A stretch of DNA of 64,000 nt from Macrothele yani (lineage: Eukaryota > Arthropoda > Arachnida > Araneae > Macrothelidae). Every line of letters starts with the position of its first letter. The stretch's first letter is position 1. Below the pieces are notes generated by a model. That model saw only the letters and a program-made list of their open reading frames with translations. It searched no databases and had not been told where the DNA came from. The stretch is from contig CM077010.1 in the NCBI GenBank assembly GCA_039090855.1, positions 42,984,905 to 43,048,904 of the forward strand, written 5' to 3'. A program made the translations under genes and the position numbers. This document shows, piece by piece, positions 22,237-33,375 of the stretch.

Positions 22237-22888
22237 TCACCCGACGTTCCATATTGGCCAATGTGCGATAGTGGCGTCAATGGCAGCAGTTTCACGTGTG
22301 ATGTTGTCTTTCAGTTCCTCAATCGAACTTGGCTTGTTGTCGTAAACCTTGCTTTTTAAAAGACCACAGAGAAAGAAATTTAGGGGGGTCAGGTCGGGAG
22401 ACCTAGGCGGCCACAGGTATTTGGGGATAATCTTGTCCTGGAAAAAGCTGCGAATTTCTGCCATGATCTTATTGGAGGTGTAGCACATTCCCCCGTCCTG
22501 TTGAAAGTAACCACATGCAAGTTCCTGATGCCAATAACCGCTGCTTCACATCCTCTATTGTGTCCTCCTCCATATGGGGTCGTCCGCCCGTATCCGGATC
22601 TACCAAACTTCCTGTTCTCACCAGCTTCTTTGCAAGTTTCGAAATGGTGGCTCTGATGGGTGGTATACGCACACCAAATTTCTTCAGAAACTCCTTCTGA
22701 CATTGTTTGAAAGAACCGGTTAGCCAGTACTGACGCACAATGATCACACACTCTTCAATCGAGTACACCATTTTCATTCGACATCCTCGCTTAAACTGTT
22801 GGTGGAGATACGCTATTCTCCCAATACTACTGTACAGATGTCGCGTCCTTGCGCCGCCACCCAGCTGCCGAGGAGATATTTTATTCAC
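22237..22888 (-). pseudogene. Mariner-like transposase, internally deleted
   Basis: Minus strand. The N-terminal part (22888-22469) reads MKMVYSIEECVIIVRQYWLT, KKFGVRIPPIRATISKLAKK and VDPDTGGRPHMEEDTIEDVK, the helix-turn-helix and linker of a mariner-type protein. It joins almost directly to a C-terminal part (22488-22237) reading WPPRSPDLTPLNFFLCGLLK, with the third catalytic Asp. The central domain with the first two Asp residues is absent, so it is a deletion derivative. Terminal repeats were not located. Confidence 0.75.
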
Positions 22889-22889
22889 A

Positions 22890-23750
22890 GGTAATGCATG
22901 TCGACTGCTTCTGCAGGGAATAAAGAACCGCCCTGCTTGGGTTTCACGCTCATCGTATATTCCTCATTTCATATATTCCATGTAATAATAAGTGTTCAGT
23001 CCCCAGTGAATCACTCTGTACTTTGTTCCAGCTGTAAGCCTAACGTTACATGGCAGTTTTTTCTGTGTGAAGTCTAGACTCTTCGCTCTAAAATCCCATT
23101 CACACAAGAAGCATTAAAGTTTTGTGCATCACGACTGTTGTTCACACGCAAGCAACACACAGAATACTTTTAAGTCCACATAAATAATCCATCTGCAGTT
23201 TTTGTAGTTAATTCTAGGTAGAATCATAGTATCAGTGGCAGATTTCTATCACTTTCTCTCCGTCACGCAGAAAATCAGGCCCAAGATAATTTAAACATAC
23301 TTTCTACGATTGTGTAAAAGGGCTGCCTTAAGACTTCTTTTTAAAGCATTGATGAGTATTCTTCCTCAATTAACATTTCACTTTTTCTCTTAAGCCAACA
23401 ACCGAATTAGTAGAATCTTTTGCAAGACCTAAGACGCTCACCAAACCGTTAAGCGCTGAAAAAAATGTGAGAGAACCATTTCCGTAAGAGAAGCACACTA
23501 CCCATGCCCAACTCCTACCCAATGTTACGAATAGTAGGAAGCCAGAGCTTAGACCACTGCGTCACTGGATAGGCCCTGTAAAGAGCTTCCTTGAAACTAT
23601 CACACCAATCAAAATACCAAAAGAACAGACAAACTCAAGATGTTGACAGATATCTTCAAATTCTGTTGCAATACCATAAGAATGAGAATTGAAATTTATT
23701 AAAAATGATCATGAGAAGTCCCTGCAGGCTGTCCGATCTGGAAATACACT
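22890..23750. other. No gene recognised
   Basis: Spacer without recognisable coding sequence or repeats. Confidence 0.4.
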
Positions 23751-23751
23751 A

Positions 23752-24921
23752 CTGTTTGTGAAAATTGCAACACCAAGAAGAAACCGTAGGATTCAGATGA
23801 GATTTATAGCACACATTACTGATATAACTATACTTAAGTGCTTTAATTTCCAGAACAATACAACACTTTTTATCTGCAAAAATCAGTATCTTGTGAAGCC
23901 TCCGCCAGCTGCAACATGAGCTTCTAGATGGCATGGCATTGAATCGAAAAGCGTTGGATGGTGTCCTGGGTAATTGCTTTCCAGGCGTTATGTATGCGAG
24001 TCCGCAGATCATTGGTACTGACCGCTGGAGGGCTTCAATGGGTCAGTTGCTGAGTGACCGTATACCAGACGTGTTCAATAGGCGACATGCCAGACGAACG
24101 TACAGGCCAAAGAAGATTCGGTATCTTCTGTGCTGCGAGGAGGGCTTGAACATTCCTGGAAATATCAAGTCGGGCATTGTCCTGCTGGAATATAGCGCCA
24201 CGAGTGCTATGAAGGAAGGGTGTGGCTTCTGCCTGTACAACTTCCCTGATGTAGCGATCGTTGTTGAGATTTCCATCAAGTCGTAGCAGCCGAGATCGCA
24301 AAGGGTACCCAACGGCACTCCACACAATCCCACTTGGCGTTCGGCCCGTATGATGCACGATAACGCATAGTGGAAGATGGCACTCATCACAATACCGTGT
24401 AATGCGTATGCGGCCATCATGGTAGTGCAATTTGAGTAGGGATTCGTCAGAAAACACGACATGTTGACAATGAGCACGCCATTGTCTGTATTAAAAACCC
24501 CATTCTAACCTGAGGCAACCATGGTTCAAAGTCAAAGATATTCGGCCCTAAGGGATGCGTGCAACCCGTCCCCTGTGCAGCAGACAGCGTCGAACTATGG
24601 AGGCAGACAATTCCACACCTTTTGCAGTGCTCCACTGCTGTGCTAACAATTGCGAAGATGCGGAACGGTTCGTCACTACCATGCGGACGAGGTGTCGGTC
24701 ATCCCGCGGTGTCATCACACTACAGCTCTACTGGTGTGTATTCTAAACAGCCCTCTCTTTATACCCCTCATTCGACAGCTCAAAGGGTGCTGCCGGGCCC
24801 AGACATGCGCAATGACTCTGCACACTTCTAATCATTCGCATGTCCTACCTTGCTCTGCATATCCTGTAAGTTTCACATAATTACCATCATTCCTTCATGG
24901 TGTTGCAATTTTCACAAACAG
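23752..24921 (-). mobile_element. Tc1-like element (1170 bp)
   Basis: The ends CTGTTTGTGAAAATTGCAAC and their inverse at 24902-24921 match perfectly for at least 20 bp. TA flanks both (23750-23751 and 24922-24923). A broken minus-strand transposase lies inside. Confidence 0.88.
23880..24690 (-). pseudogene. Tc1-like transposase pseudogene (34-residue spacing)
   Basis: The open core (24457-24035) reads MFSDESLLKLHYHDGRIRI (first Asp), IVWSAVGY, GAIFQQDNARLDISRN (second Asp) and SSGMSPIEHVWYTVT (Glu). The gap between second Asp and Glu is 34 residues, the classic DD34E arrangement. A stop follows QQLTH. The C-terminus continues to about 23880 as PIEALQRSVPMICG. The N-terminal DNA-binding region, upstream of 24477, is eroded. 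It is inactive. Confidence 0.82.
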
Positions 24922-25114
24922 TAGTTTATTTGAACTTCCTGCACGCAAGAATTATTAAAAGCTGGGAAGGAATCGTTACGTGGAGCTTCACCGCTGGCTC
25001 AGATAATTGTGATTGTAGTGAGCTACAAATCATGGACCATGCCTTTTCATCTTCAAAGTCAGCATGCTGTGATATAGAAAAATACAAAATAAGGGTTCTA
25101 TATGTGTTTAAATG

Positions 25115-25996
25115 CACTCACGGAAAATGAAATTTGCGCAACTAGAAGAAAGCATGCTACAACCACCGCGAAACTTTGCAAACAGCTAGTGTGCCTACTG
25201 GTATGCAAATGTTTCACGTTTGGTGCGAGTGCGCATGACCGCACGCCCTGTGTTGGAGCTGCAAGCACGAACCGACAGCCTTATAAACCGGCGTGTAGTC
25301 GATGCCCCATGAAAGTGAAAAGCTCCGGCCGACGCAAGCAAGGGTACAGAGTGACAAGAATGCCGGGTGTATGCCAGAGACGTCGATTTGCACAACTTAC
25401 GGACTTTGAGAGTATCGTTCTGACCCTACCACGTGTATCCTTCTAATCATACCACGTGTATCGTTCTGACCATACCGTCCGACTGTGCTGGGAGCAGTGG
25501 ACACGTCATGGCACTGCCACACGGCGGAGCGGCTCCGGAAGGATCACAAGGACCACCGGTAGAGCGGATCGACGGATCGTGCGCCAGGTACGAACGGTTC
25601 CCACGGGGTGTCGGTCCACTATACAGGAAGACGTAACGGCTCTTGTGTTCCCACGAACGATTTCCCGACGCCTCGCGCCAGCGAATCTGCGATCCCAGCG
25701 CCCCTTACGTGTGCTGCCATTAACACTGGAACACCGCCGGCTCCATGTGGATTGGTGTTAAGCCAGAGTGACGTGGAACTCCACAGACTGGCGACGTATG
25801 GTGTTTAGCGATGAGTGTCACTTCGTTTTGGGGACAGATGATCATCGTGTCCGGGTGTGGAGGTACCCGGTCAACGGCACAATCTCAACCTCGCTATCGA
25901 GCTCCACACCACCCCTATTGCAGGCATTATGGTCTTGGGGGCCATTGCTTACGATAGCCGATCAGCTCTAGTAGTGGTACGTGGATCATTGACTTG
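25115..25996 (+). mobile_element. Tc1-like element cut by a satellite array (left part)
   Basis: The left end CACTCACGGAAAATG at 25115 matches the inverse right end of the element at 9477-10866. The element runs normally until 25996, where sequence switches in mid-gene to the ~50-bp satellite. A further short piece of the same protein appears at about 27215-27283. Confidence 0.75.
25340..25996 (+). pseudogene. Tc1-like transposase pseudogene, truncated by satellite
   Basis: Plus strand. The N-terminus reads GYRVTRMPGVCQRRRFAQLT. A short deletion and duplication (ACCACGTGTATC at 25429 and 25450) follows. The linker region reads TRHGTATRRSGSGRITRTTG. The core reads RRMVFSDECHFVLGTDDHRV (first Asp), then in another frame AIAYDSRSALVVVRGSLT. 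Coding stops at the satellite junction. A detached piece at about 27215-27283 translates as HVLPFLARIPGALY-QNNAR, the next part of the same protein. Confidence 0.75.
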
Positions 25997-28760
25997 TCCT
26001 ATGGTATTGGGTATCTCACGTGACTTTTTTTTCTGTTCTTTGGTATTCAGTCTCCTACGTGTCCTTCCTATGGAATTTCTTTCCTGCCATTTGGTATTCA
26101 CTGGCCTTCTGAGTTTTTTACCTGTTTTTCGTTATGCAGTCTCTCACGTAGCGCATTTCTTAATTTTCCCTGTCCTTCGGTATGGGTCTCTCACATAGAC
26201 TCTTCTTGTATTTTTGCTCTACTTTGGTATTCAGCCTTCCATGATGAATACCAAAGGACTGGGAAATTCTCCAGAAAAGCCTACGTGGGAGACAACACCG
26301 AAAGCAGTGAAAAAAAACCCCACAAGAAGGGTGCAACAAAGACAGGGGAAAAAACCCAGAAGGCAACCGAATATTAACCCACGTGAGATACCCAATACCA
26401 AAGGACAAGTAAAAAAAAACACCAAGAAAACCACGTGACAGACTAAATACGGAAGGGCAGGGAAGAAACACAACAGGAGAACGCCACATGGGAGGCTGAA
26501 CACCAAAGGACAGCAAAAATTCAAAACGATCATGTAGGAGACTAATACCAAAGGACAGGAAAAAATGCAGAAATACGTAATGTTGGAGACTACCTGGAAA
26601 GGAGCGAAAAACCCCAGAAGGCCACCCGGCCTTTAGAATTGCTGATTCTCTGTTTTGTTTTCCAGCACTGTGGCTATTAGTCGAGAGTAAGAAAGATCAA
26701 TACAGTTTAGGTTAACGAATGATGAAACTCGATGTTTTCCCACTCAAAACGCAATTGGGAAAAAATCGGAGTATCACTGAAAGAGCTCCTAAGATCCCCA
26801 TGGGGCCTCCACAAGATAAGCTGATCAGTACCGCTTTAAATATAAGTTAATATAAACTAAAATGTTTGAAGGTTCCTCTCTTTCGTTTCCAAGTGCAATT
26901 ACAGTACTGGAAAATCACATTAAGAACATATCTTGGATTCTGTCGTGACCTTTGGTATTTGTCTCCCTGTAGCCACCTCAACCAATAGATATTATCCACT
27001 CCGGTAACTTCGTGGTCTGCGATACGAGAAAAATCGCCTAAGCAACACTCAAATTCGCGTCATTATATCAGGCGTGCGTGTTGCGTCTTTCTAGTGGTTC
27101 TGGTTTTATCGACTTTGTGGAATAAAAATGAAATACGTGATACACATGATGGCTAAAATAGAGCTGCATGACATTTACAGAGGAATTTGTGGCATGCAGT
27201 TCGGTCATCTTCGTCCCCATGTGCTCCCATTCCTAGCTAGGATTCCAGGTGCGCTATACTAGCAGAATAATGCCCGTAGCTCGTGTTATTCAGCCTTCCA
27301 TGCGGCTTTCTTCTGAGTTTTTCCAGTCCTTTGCTATTCAGTCTCCCACGCGACTTTCTTCTGAGTGCCCCCCCCCTCCTGGCATTTCTTATTCGGTCTT
27401 TAACGTGGCCTTATGGATTTTTTCCTGTCTTTTGCTATTCAGTCTCCCGAGTGGCTTTCATCAGGGTGTGTTTTCCTGGCCTTTCTTATTCAGTATCCCA
27501 CGTGGCTTTCTTCTGAGATTTTCTTGTCCTTTGTTGTTCAGTCTCCCCGTGGCTTTCTTCTGAGTTTTTTCCTGTCTTTTGTCATTCAGTCTTCAAGAGG
27601 TTTTCTTCTATGAGTTTTTTTCCTGCTCTTTGTTATTCAGTCTCCCACGTGGCTTTGTTCTGAGTTTTTCCCCATGGCATTTCTTATTCAGTCTGCAACG
27701 TGGCTTTCTGGATTTTTTCCTGTCCTTTGTTATTCAGTCTCCCACGCGGGTTTCTTCTAAGCTTTTTCCTGTCCTTGTTATTTTATTATTGTCTCCCAAA
27801 CGGCTTTCTCCTGAGTTTTTTCTTGTCCTTTGTTATACAGTATCCCACCGGCGTTCTTCTGAGTTTCTTCCTGTCCTTCCTTATTCAGTCTCCCACGTGG
27901 CTTTGTTCTGAGTTTTCCCCCTGTCCTTTCTTACTCAGTCTCCCACGTGGCTTTGTTCTGAGTTTTCCCCCTGTCCTTTGTTCTTCAGTCTCCCACGCTG
28001 CTTTCTTCTGAGTTTCCTTTTTATTCAGTTTCCCAAGCGGCTTTCTCCTGAGTGTTTTCCTGTCCTTTCTTATCCAGTCTCCCGCGTGGCTTTCTTCTGG
28101 TTTTTTTCCTGTCCTTTCTTATTCAGTCTCCCACGTGGCTTTCTTCTGAGATTTTCTTGCCGTTTATTGTTCAGTTTACTACGTGGCTTTCTTCTGAGTT
28201 TTTCCCTGTCCTTTGTTGTTCAGTCTCCCCCGTGGCTTGCGTCTGCGTTGTTTCCTGTCATTTGGTATTCAGTTTCCCACATGGCTTTGTTCTGAGTTTT
28301 CTCACTGGCCTGTCTTATTCAGTCTCCAACGTGGCCTTCTGGATTTTTTCATGTTTTTGTTATTCAGTCTCCCACGTGGCATTATTCTGAGATTTTCTTG
28401 TCTTTGTTGTTCCCTCTTCCACGTGGCTTTCTTCTGAGTTTTCCCACTGGCCTGTCTTATTCAGTCTCAAACGTGGCCTTCTGGATTTTTTCATGTTTTT
28501 GTTATTCAGTCTCCCATGTGGTTTTATTCTGAGATTTTCTTGTCCTTTGTTGTTCCCTCTTCCACATGTCTTTCTTCTGAGTTTTCCCCACTGGCCTTTC
28601 TCATTCAGTCTCCAAAGTGGCCTCTTGGAGTTTTTTTCCTGTCCTTTGGTATTCAGTCTCCACGTGGTCTTTTTTTCTGCCCTCTAGAATTCACCCACGT
28701 AGCTTTCTTCTGGATTTTTAACGTATACTTTCGTATTCAGCTCGGCATTCCATTTCGACT
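25997..28760. repeat. Irregular 47-50 bp satellite array with an inverted block
   Basis: The repeats centre on CCCACGTGGCTTTCTTCTGA followed by T-rich sequence and TCCTGTCCTTTGTTATTCAG. Spacing is about 47-50 bp, with a higher-order period near 142 bp around 28340-28490. Forward units occupy 25997-26235 and 27283-28760; the block 26236-26640 has the same unit in reverse orientation. A non-repetitive stretch (about 26641-27282) divides the array. Long open frames on both strands (up to 171 codons) are translations of the array, not genes. Confidence 0.9.
26641..27282. other. Non-satellite interval inside the array
   Basis: Mostly unrecognised sequence. About 27128-27180 resembles 9558-9610 (the 3' flank of the Tc1 transposase at 9477-10866), and 27215-27283 is the detached Tc1 transposase piece. 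These fragments are in opposite relative orientation, which points to rearrangement during array growth. Confidence 0.6.
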
Positions 28761-29280
28761 GCGGTGGTCAGTTCCCCTAGCAATATGTAGAGATCATTGC
28801 TACTTGATTGCCTTTCTTTATTTTGATCATGACATCAACCAATATTTTTCTTTTCCTGATGCATGCGCTCTCTCCTCCTATCATACTTGGTTACACCAAC
28901 TACGTGTCTCTCCACGCTTCTTTGGATTATCCACGGCCTCTGTACGTCATTTGCATTTAAAGTCGGGGTCTGTGATACGCAAACAAGAAGTAAAGAATGC
29001 AGTGATTAAACACTTTGTATTTAAGACATAATGGTAAATTGCTCTTAAAATTTGTATATATCTCCTATATGTACTTCATCCAAGTTTAATAATTTTATTA
29101 AATTCTTCTTAGATGTAGCCCTCACTTGATATCTGCAGTGCAAGATAGACAGCTTCTAAATTTAGAAGTAGCTATAGCTGACAGATATAGGCATCAGCTA
29201 CTTCTAAATTTCCAACAAGAGCCTCAAAATCTTTAGTTCTAGTAAAATCATTGTGCATCAATTTTGTTTCCTGAAAACTC
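28761..29280. other. No gene recognised
   Basis: Unique-looking sequence between the satellite and the 146-bp repeat family. A short inverted repeat near 29152-29214 (AATTTAGAAGTAGCT and its inverse) is the only structure seen. Confidence 0.4.
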
Positions 29281-29282
29281 AT

Positions 29283-31130
29283 TTTTTACGCTTTCCGACC
29301 GTAGGTTGAAGAAGCGTATATGCTCCAGCTTTGTCCGTCCGTCCGTCCGCACGATAACTGGCGTAAAAATGGTTCGATTTCAATGAAATTTTAGTATGTG
29401 GTAGGGGACCACCAGGGGACGAACCCTATTGAAAATGGAACAAATGTGGTCAAAGGTCACGACGTAGGAGCGGGATCCATTCCATTGCACTTATATGTGA
29501 TAACTTGCGTAAATATGGTTCGATTTCAATGAAAGTTTGCAATGTGATAGGGGATCACCTGGAGACGAACCCTATTCAAAATGGGTGAATTGGGGTCAAA
29601 GGTCAGGACATAAGAGCGGGATCCATTCCATTGCACTTATATGTGATAACTTGCGTAAATATGGTTCGATTTCAATGAAAGTTTGCAATGTGATAGGGGA
29701 TCACCTGGAGACGAACCCTATTCAAAATGGGTGAATTGGGGTCAAAGGTCAGGACATAAGAGCGGGATGCATTCCATTGCCTTTATGCGCCATAACGTGC
29801 GTAAAAATGGTTCGATTTCGATGAAATTTCAGTATGTGGTAGGGGACCACCTGGGGACGAACCCTATTGAAAAGGGACGAAATGGGGTCAAAGGTCAGGA
29901 CATAGGATTGCGATCCATTCCATCGCCCTTATTACATATTATTAAGGTGGACGTCAAGTAATTTTGCTTCCTATACTTCCAATGGAAAAACTTTTGTACA
30001 CATTTCCTTCACAATTAATTTGTTCCCAAGGATGAAAATTTGAACATTGATTAAAATTACTTCTTAAAATAACTTGGAATACTTAATATTTTCTAAAACA
30101 TAACCATAATTATATTAAAAATCAATAACTTTTCCTTTGGTGGTGTTGAAACCAGAAAAAGAATGGCGCGACCTGTACTTTGATAACGTCAGTAGACAAA
30201 CAAATGTTGTATTGCATATTTATGGTTATGTTTTAGAAAATATTAGGTGTTCCAAGTTATAAAATGAAGCTATTTTAATCGATGTTCAAATTTTCATCCT
30301 TGGGAACGCATTACTTGGGAAGAAAAAAGATGCTGCGACTTGTATTTTCATGACGTCAGCAGTCAAACAAATGTGCGGATCCTATTAAAGTTTTATGACG
30401 TCACACGTTTGTTAGCAGACGGCCGCGATTCCCATCTGCCTCATTGCGTCACGCGTTGTGTGCGTATGTTCGTCTACACGATAATTTGCGTAAAAATCGT
30501 TCGATTTCGATGAAATTTTAGTATGTGGAAGGGAATCACCTGGGAAGGAACCCTATTGAAAGTGAACGAAATGGGGTCAAAGGTGAGGACATAGGAGCGG
30601 GATCCATTCCACTGTTCTTATGCGTCATAACTAACGTAAAAAGGTTCGATTTCGATTAAATATTAGTATGTGGTAGGGGATTACCTGGGAACAACCCCTA
30701 TTGAAAATTGGCGAAATGAGGGTTAAAGGTCAGGACATAGGAGCGGAATTACTTCCATCGCCATTATGCATCATAACTTAAGTAAAAATGTTTCGATTTG
30801 GATGAAATGTTAGTATGTTGTAGGGGCCTGCGTCTGGGGACGAACCCTATTGAAAATGGGCGAAATGGGTCGAAGGTTGGGACACAGAAGCGGGGTCTAT
30901 TCCATAGCCCTTTTGCATCATAATTTACGTAAAATTGCTTCGATTGTAACAAAACTTTATCATGTTATTTCGGAGATATACTGAACCAGTTCTGTTGAAT
31001 ATCATCGAAATGGGATGAAAGGTCAGGGAACAGGAGTGAGATTTATTCCACAGCCATTTTATGATTTCTAGTATGTTGGAAAGCGTATCATAATCAATGC
31101 ATTGCATGATTTTACTAACTCGTTAAAGTT
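29283..31130 (+). repeat. Repeat family built on a 146-bp monomer
   Basis: Monomers start with GCGTAAAAATGGTTCGATTT-like sequence at 29361, 29507, 29653 and 29799, exactly 146 bp apart. A second array starts at 30488, 30634, 30780 and 30927 (146, 146 and 147 bp). Conserved phrases are GACGAACCCTATT and GGGGTCAAAGGTCAGGACAT. The left edge (about 29283-29345, with GTCCGTCCGTCCG) and right edge (about 31070-31115) both recur inverted near 17.3 and 15.9 kb, so this is an interspersed family with fixed ends. A separate hairpin element sits between the arrays. No protein is encoded. Confidence 0.9.
30022..30307. mobile_element. Hairpin (MITE-like) element, 286 bp
   Basis: The left arm at 30022-30110 starts GTTCCCAAGGATGAAAATTT and is repeated in inverse orientation at 30220-30307, an inverted pair of about 88 bp. 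No coding sequence. Part of the interior (about 30155-30209) is also repeated directly just outside the right end (about 30327-30381), so the copy lies in a locally duplicated stretch. Confidence 0.75.
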
Positions 31131-32767
31131 GATTTCTAGTTTCCTTCAATTAGTCTCCTACGTAGCTTTTCAGGGCCCTTTTCTCGAAGCTCTAGATTTC
31201 TTCCTATTTTCTGTTTTTATCGCATACATCGTTCTTAGATGCATGTTTTTTTTTGTATTTAGGTAAAGGACATAAAACCAGTTCGCTAGAAAAATCTTTT
31301 TGCCACTCTGCGGCATCTACAACAATACTGCAAAAACCTTTTATTGGTTTTCATAGTTAAGTAGTTCCACTGCTCTCTGAGACATTAGCAAGAGTTATTG
31401 TAGGCATTACTCGCTTTACTTTACTTTGTTTCTGAAATTTCTAGCAAGGTTAATTACAGAGATTTATTTTCATGATTTCTGACCCCAACATTACGTTCCT
31501 TCAGTGTTGTGTGCCTTTTCGTTCTCCCTTCTTTTTCATTCAAAGTGATTATTAAGAAACTGCCGTCAGCCAAAAGCTCTTCTAATCCAATTAACCTCAT
31601 TCTGCCTCGGGATGACCTTACCAACCTCTGTATTAACTGAGAGGCGGTGCTCAGCCTGAAATAGTAAACAGAGTATCTGCTTCACTAAGGTGCGGCACAC
31701 ACCCTCTGCAAAACGCATTGTATCCTCGATTTTTCTTAACATTGTTTCGAATTACCACTAACAGGAAATCAATTCGTCTCATGCAAAGGAACGAAATGAG
31801 AGTTCATTCGGAAACGGATGAAATCTAAAAAAAAGAAATGCTGATTTGTGCTCGTGGCGGCGCCACAATCGATCACTAAAGGTTGCCAGTTGTTTAAATG
31901 AATTTGTGAAACGTAATGAACAGAAGAAAAGAAAATTCAGTCCTAACCCTGCAACAACGCCAAGCTTTATGCTACAGCGCGGATGATATCCTTTCCTCCA
32001 GTTTTTCTTTCGTTGTTCTTGATTACTTACAAATGAGAAAAAATGGTTGTAGTTTTATTGCGAGAATGACGTCTGAGGGGAACTGATGTTTGCTTGGAAA
32101 GCAGTAATTGAGTTTCTTGAGAAATTTCTTAAGGAACCTGAAAAACAAAAATAAGAAAAACATGTCTTTTTTTTTTTTTTTTTTTTTACTTTTCTTATTC
32201 TTTATTTAAAAGCAATTTCCAATGCGCACCTAAAGGACATAAAAAGACGAAAGTGAACAGAATAGTTCATTTTTCAGTAAATGGAATGCCATTTGAGCTT
32301 CATGGAATTAGCGCGGAGCCGCGAACCATATATCAAAGGGAATCCCGAATGGAAGAAAGTTAAATGCGGAAATGCAAAATTTTAATTCCTAATACAAAAC
32401 AGTTATATGCCAGGTCATAAATTATCTGTTTTTACGAAAGATACTCGCAAAGTACCTTTCCAAAAGAAAACAAAAAGCCTGTGACTTTCATTTTCTTAGC
32501 GGTTGAAAAGTTAAATACCAAATCTGAATAAAAATTTCCTGGCATTGCAAAGTACGAAGTAATTGCATTTCACTTTTCCGGTCATAAACTGTGCGAAAAT
32601 GCATTACCTTTTTCTTTAAAGGGAGGGTGAGGCTTGTTTGAGAAAGTGTTTAATGGGCTTAGCTCATCAAAGCATAAAAATGAACTGTTTTCCGAACAGT
32701 TAGGGTGGTTACGCTATAAGATTTTAAATACTCTTTCAGTTATCAAATGCACAAATATTTTACTGCA
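31131..32767. other. No gene recognised
   Basis: AT-rich sequence with a T run near 32167-32189. Nothing recognisable. Confidence 0.4.
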
Positions 32768-32985
32768 TAGAGAAAAAGCTTCCCTCCCACCTTTCACCTG
32801 CGCACAATACAGGGTGTTTTAAAGAAAAGCTTCAGGGTGTTTTAGAGAAAAGTTTCTATTTTAGAGAAAAATTTCTATTTTAGAGAAAAGTTTCTATTTT
32901 AGAGAAAAGCCACATTAACTTTTAGAGAAAAAGCTTAACTCCCACCTTTCACCTGCACACAATACAGGGTGTTCCATAAAGGTGT
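32768..32985. repeat. Local duplication with ~20-bp internal tandem repeats
   Basis: The phrase CTCCCACCTTTCACCTGC...ACAATACAGGGTGTT occurs at about 32785-32818 and 32940-32973. Between the two are repeated units of TTCTATTTTAGAGAAAAG (about 32853-32912), about 20 bp each. Confidence 0.8.
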
Positions 32986-33375
32986 AACCAATTTCAAATA
33001 ACACTCAACAACAATGATTTTGTTACAAAGATAACTTTAACGGTTTTGTATGTATTTAAGGGTGCTGAAACCAAATATGAAGTCACAATTGCTCCTCTGG
33101 GCTACAATTTCTTGTACTCGAACTATCTATTAGGGTGAATGTTGTGTTACTTAAAGGAATTTCCATATGTTTTTCAACTGGGAGACATCTGTTTGCAGCT
33201 GTGTCTCTCACAGTAGACATACTGGCGCCATTACTTCCTGTTGTGCAATTCCTTCTAGGAATGAGGAACAAAGCTGAATTGTTTTCATTCGAATGCATTT
33301 AATAGGTATTGACGAAAGTGCATTCTCTCGTGGTTTTCAAAAGTAGTGTGGATTGTGCAAACTGTACGTTAAATA

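Noticed and set aside
27249..28687. Repeated hydrophobic open frames that look like membrane proteins
   Set aside because: They are translations of the CACGTGG satellite; the hydrophobicity comes from its T-rich unit.
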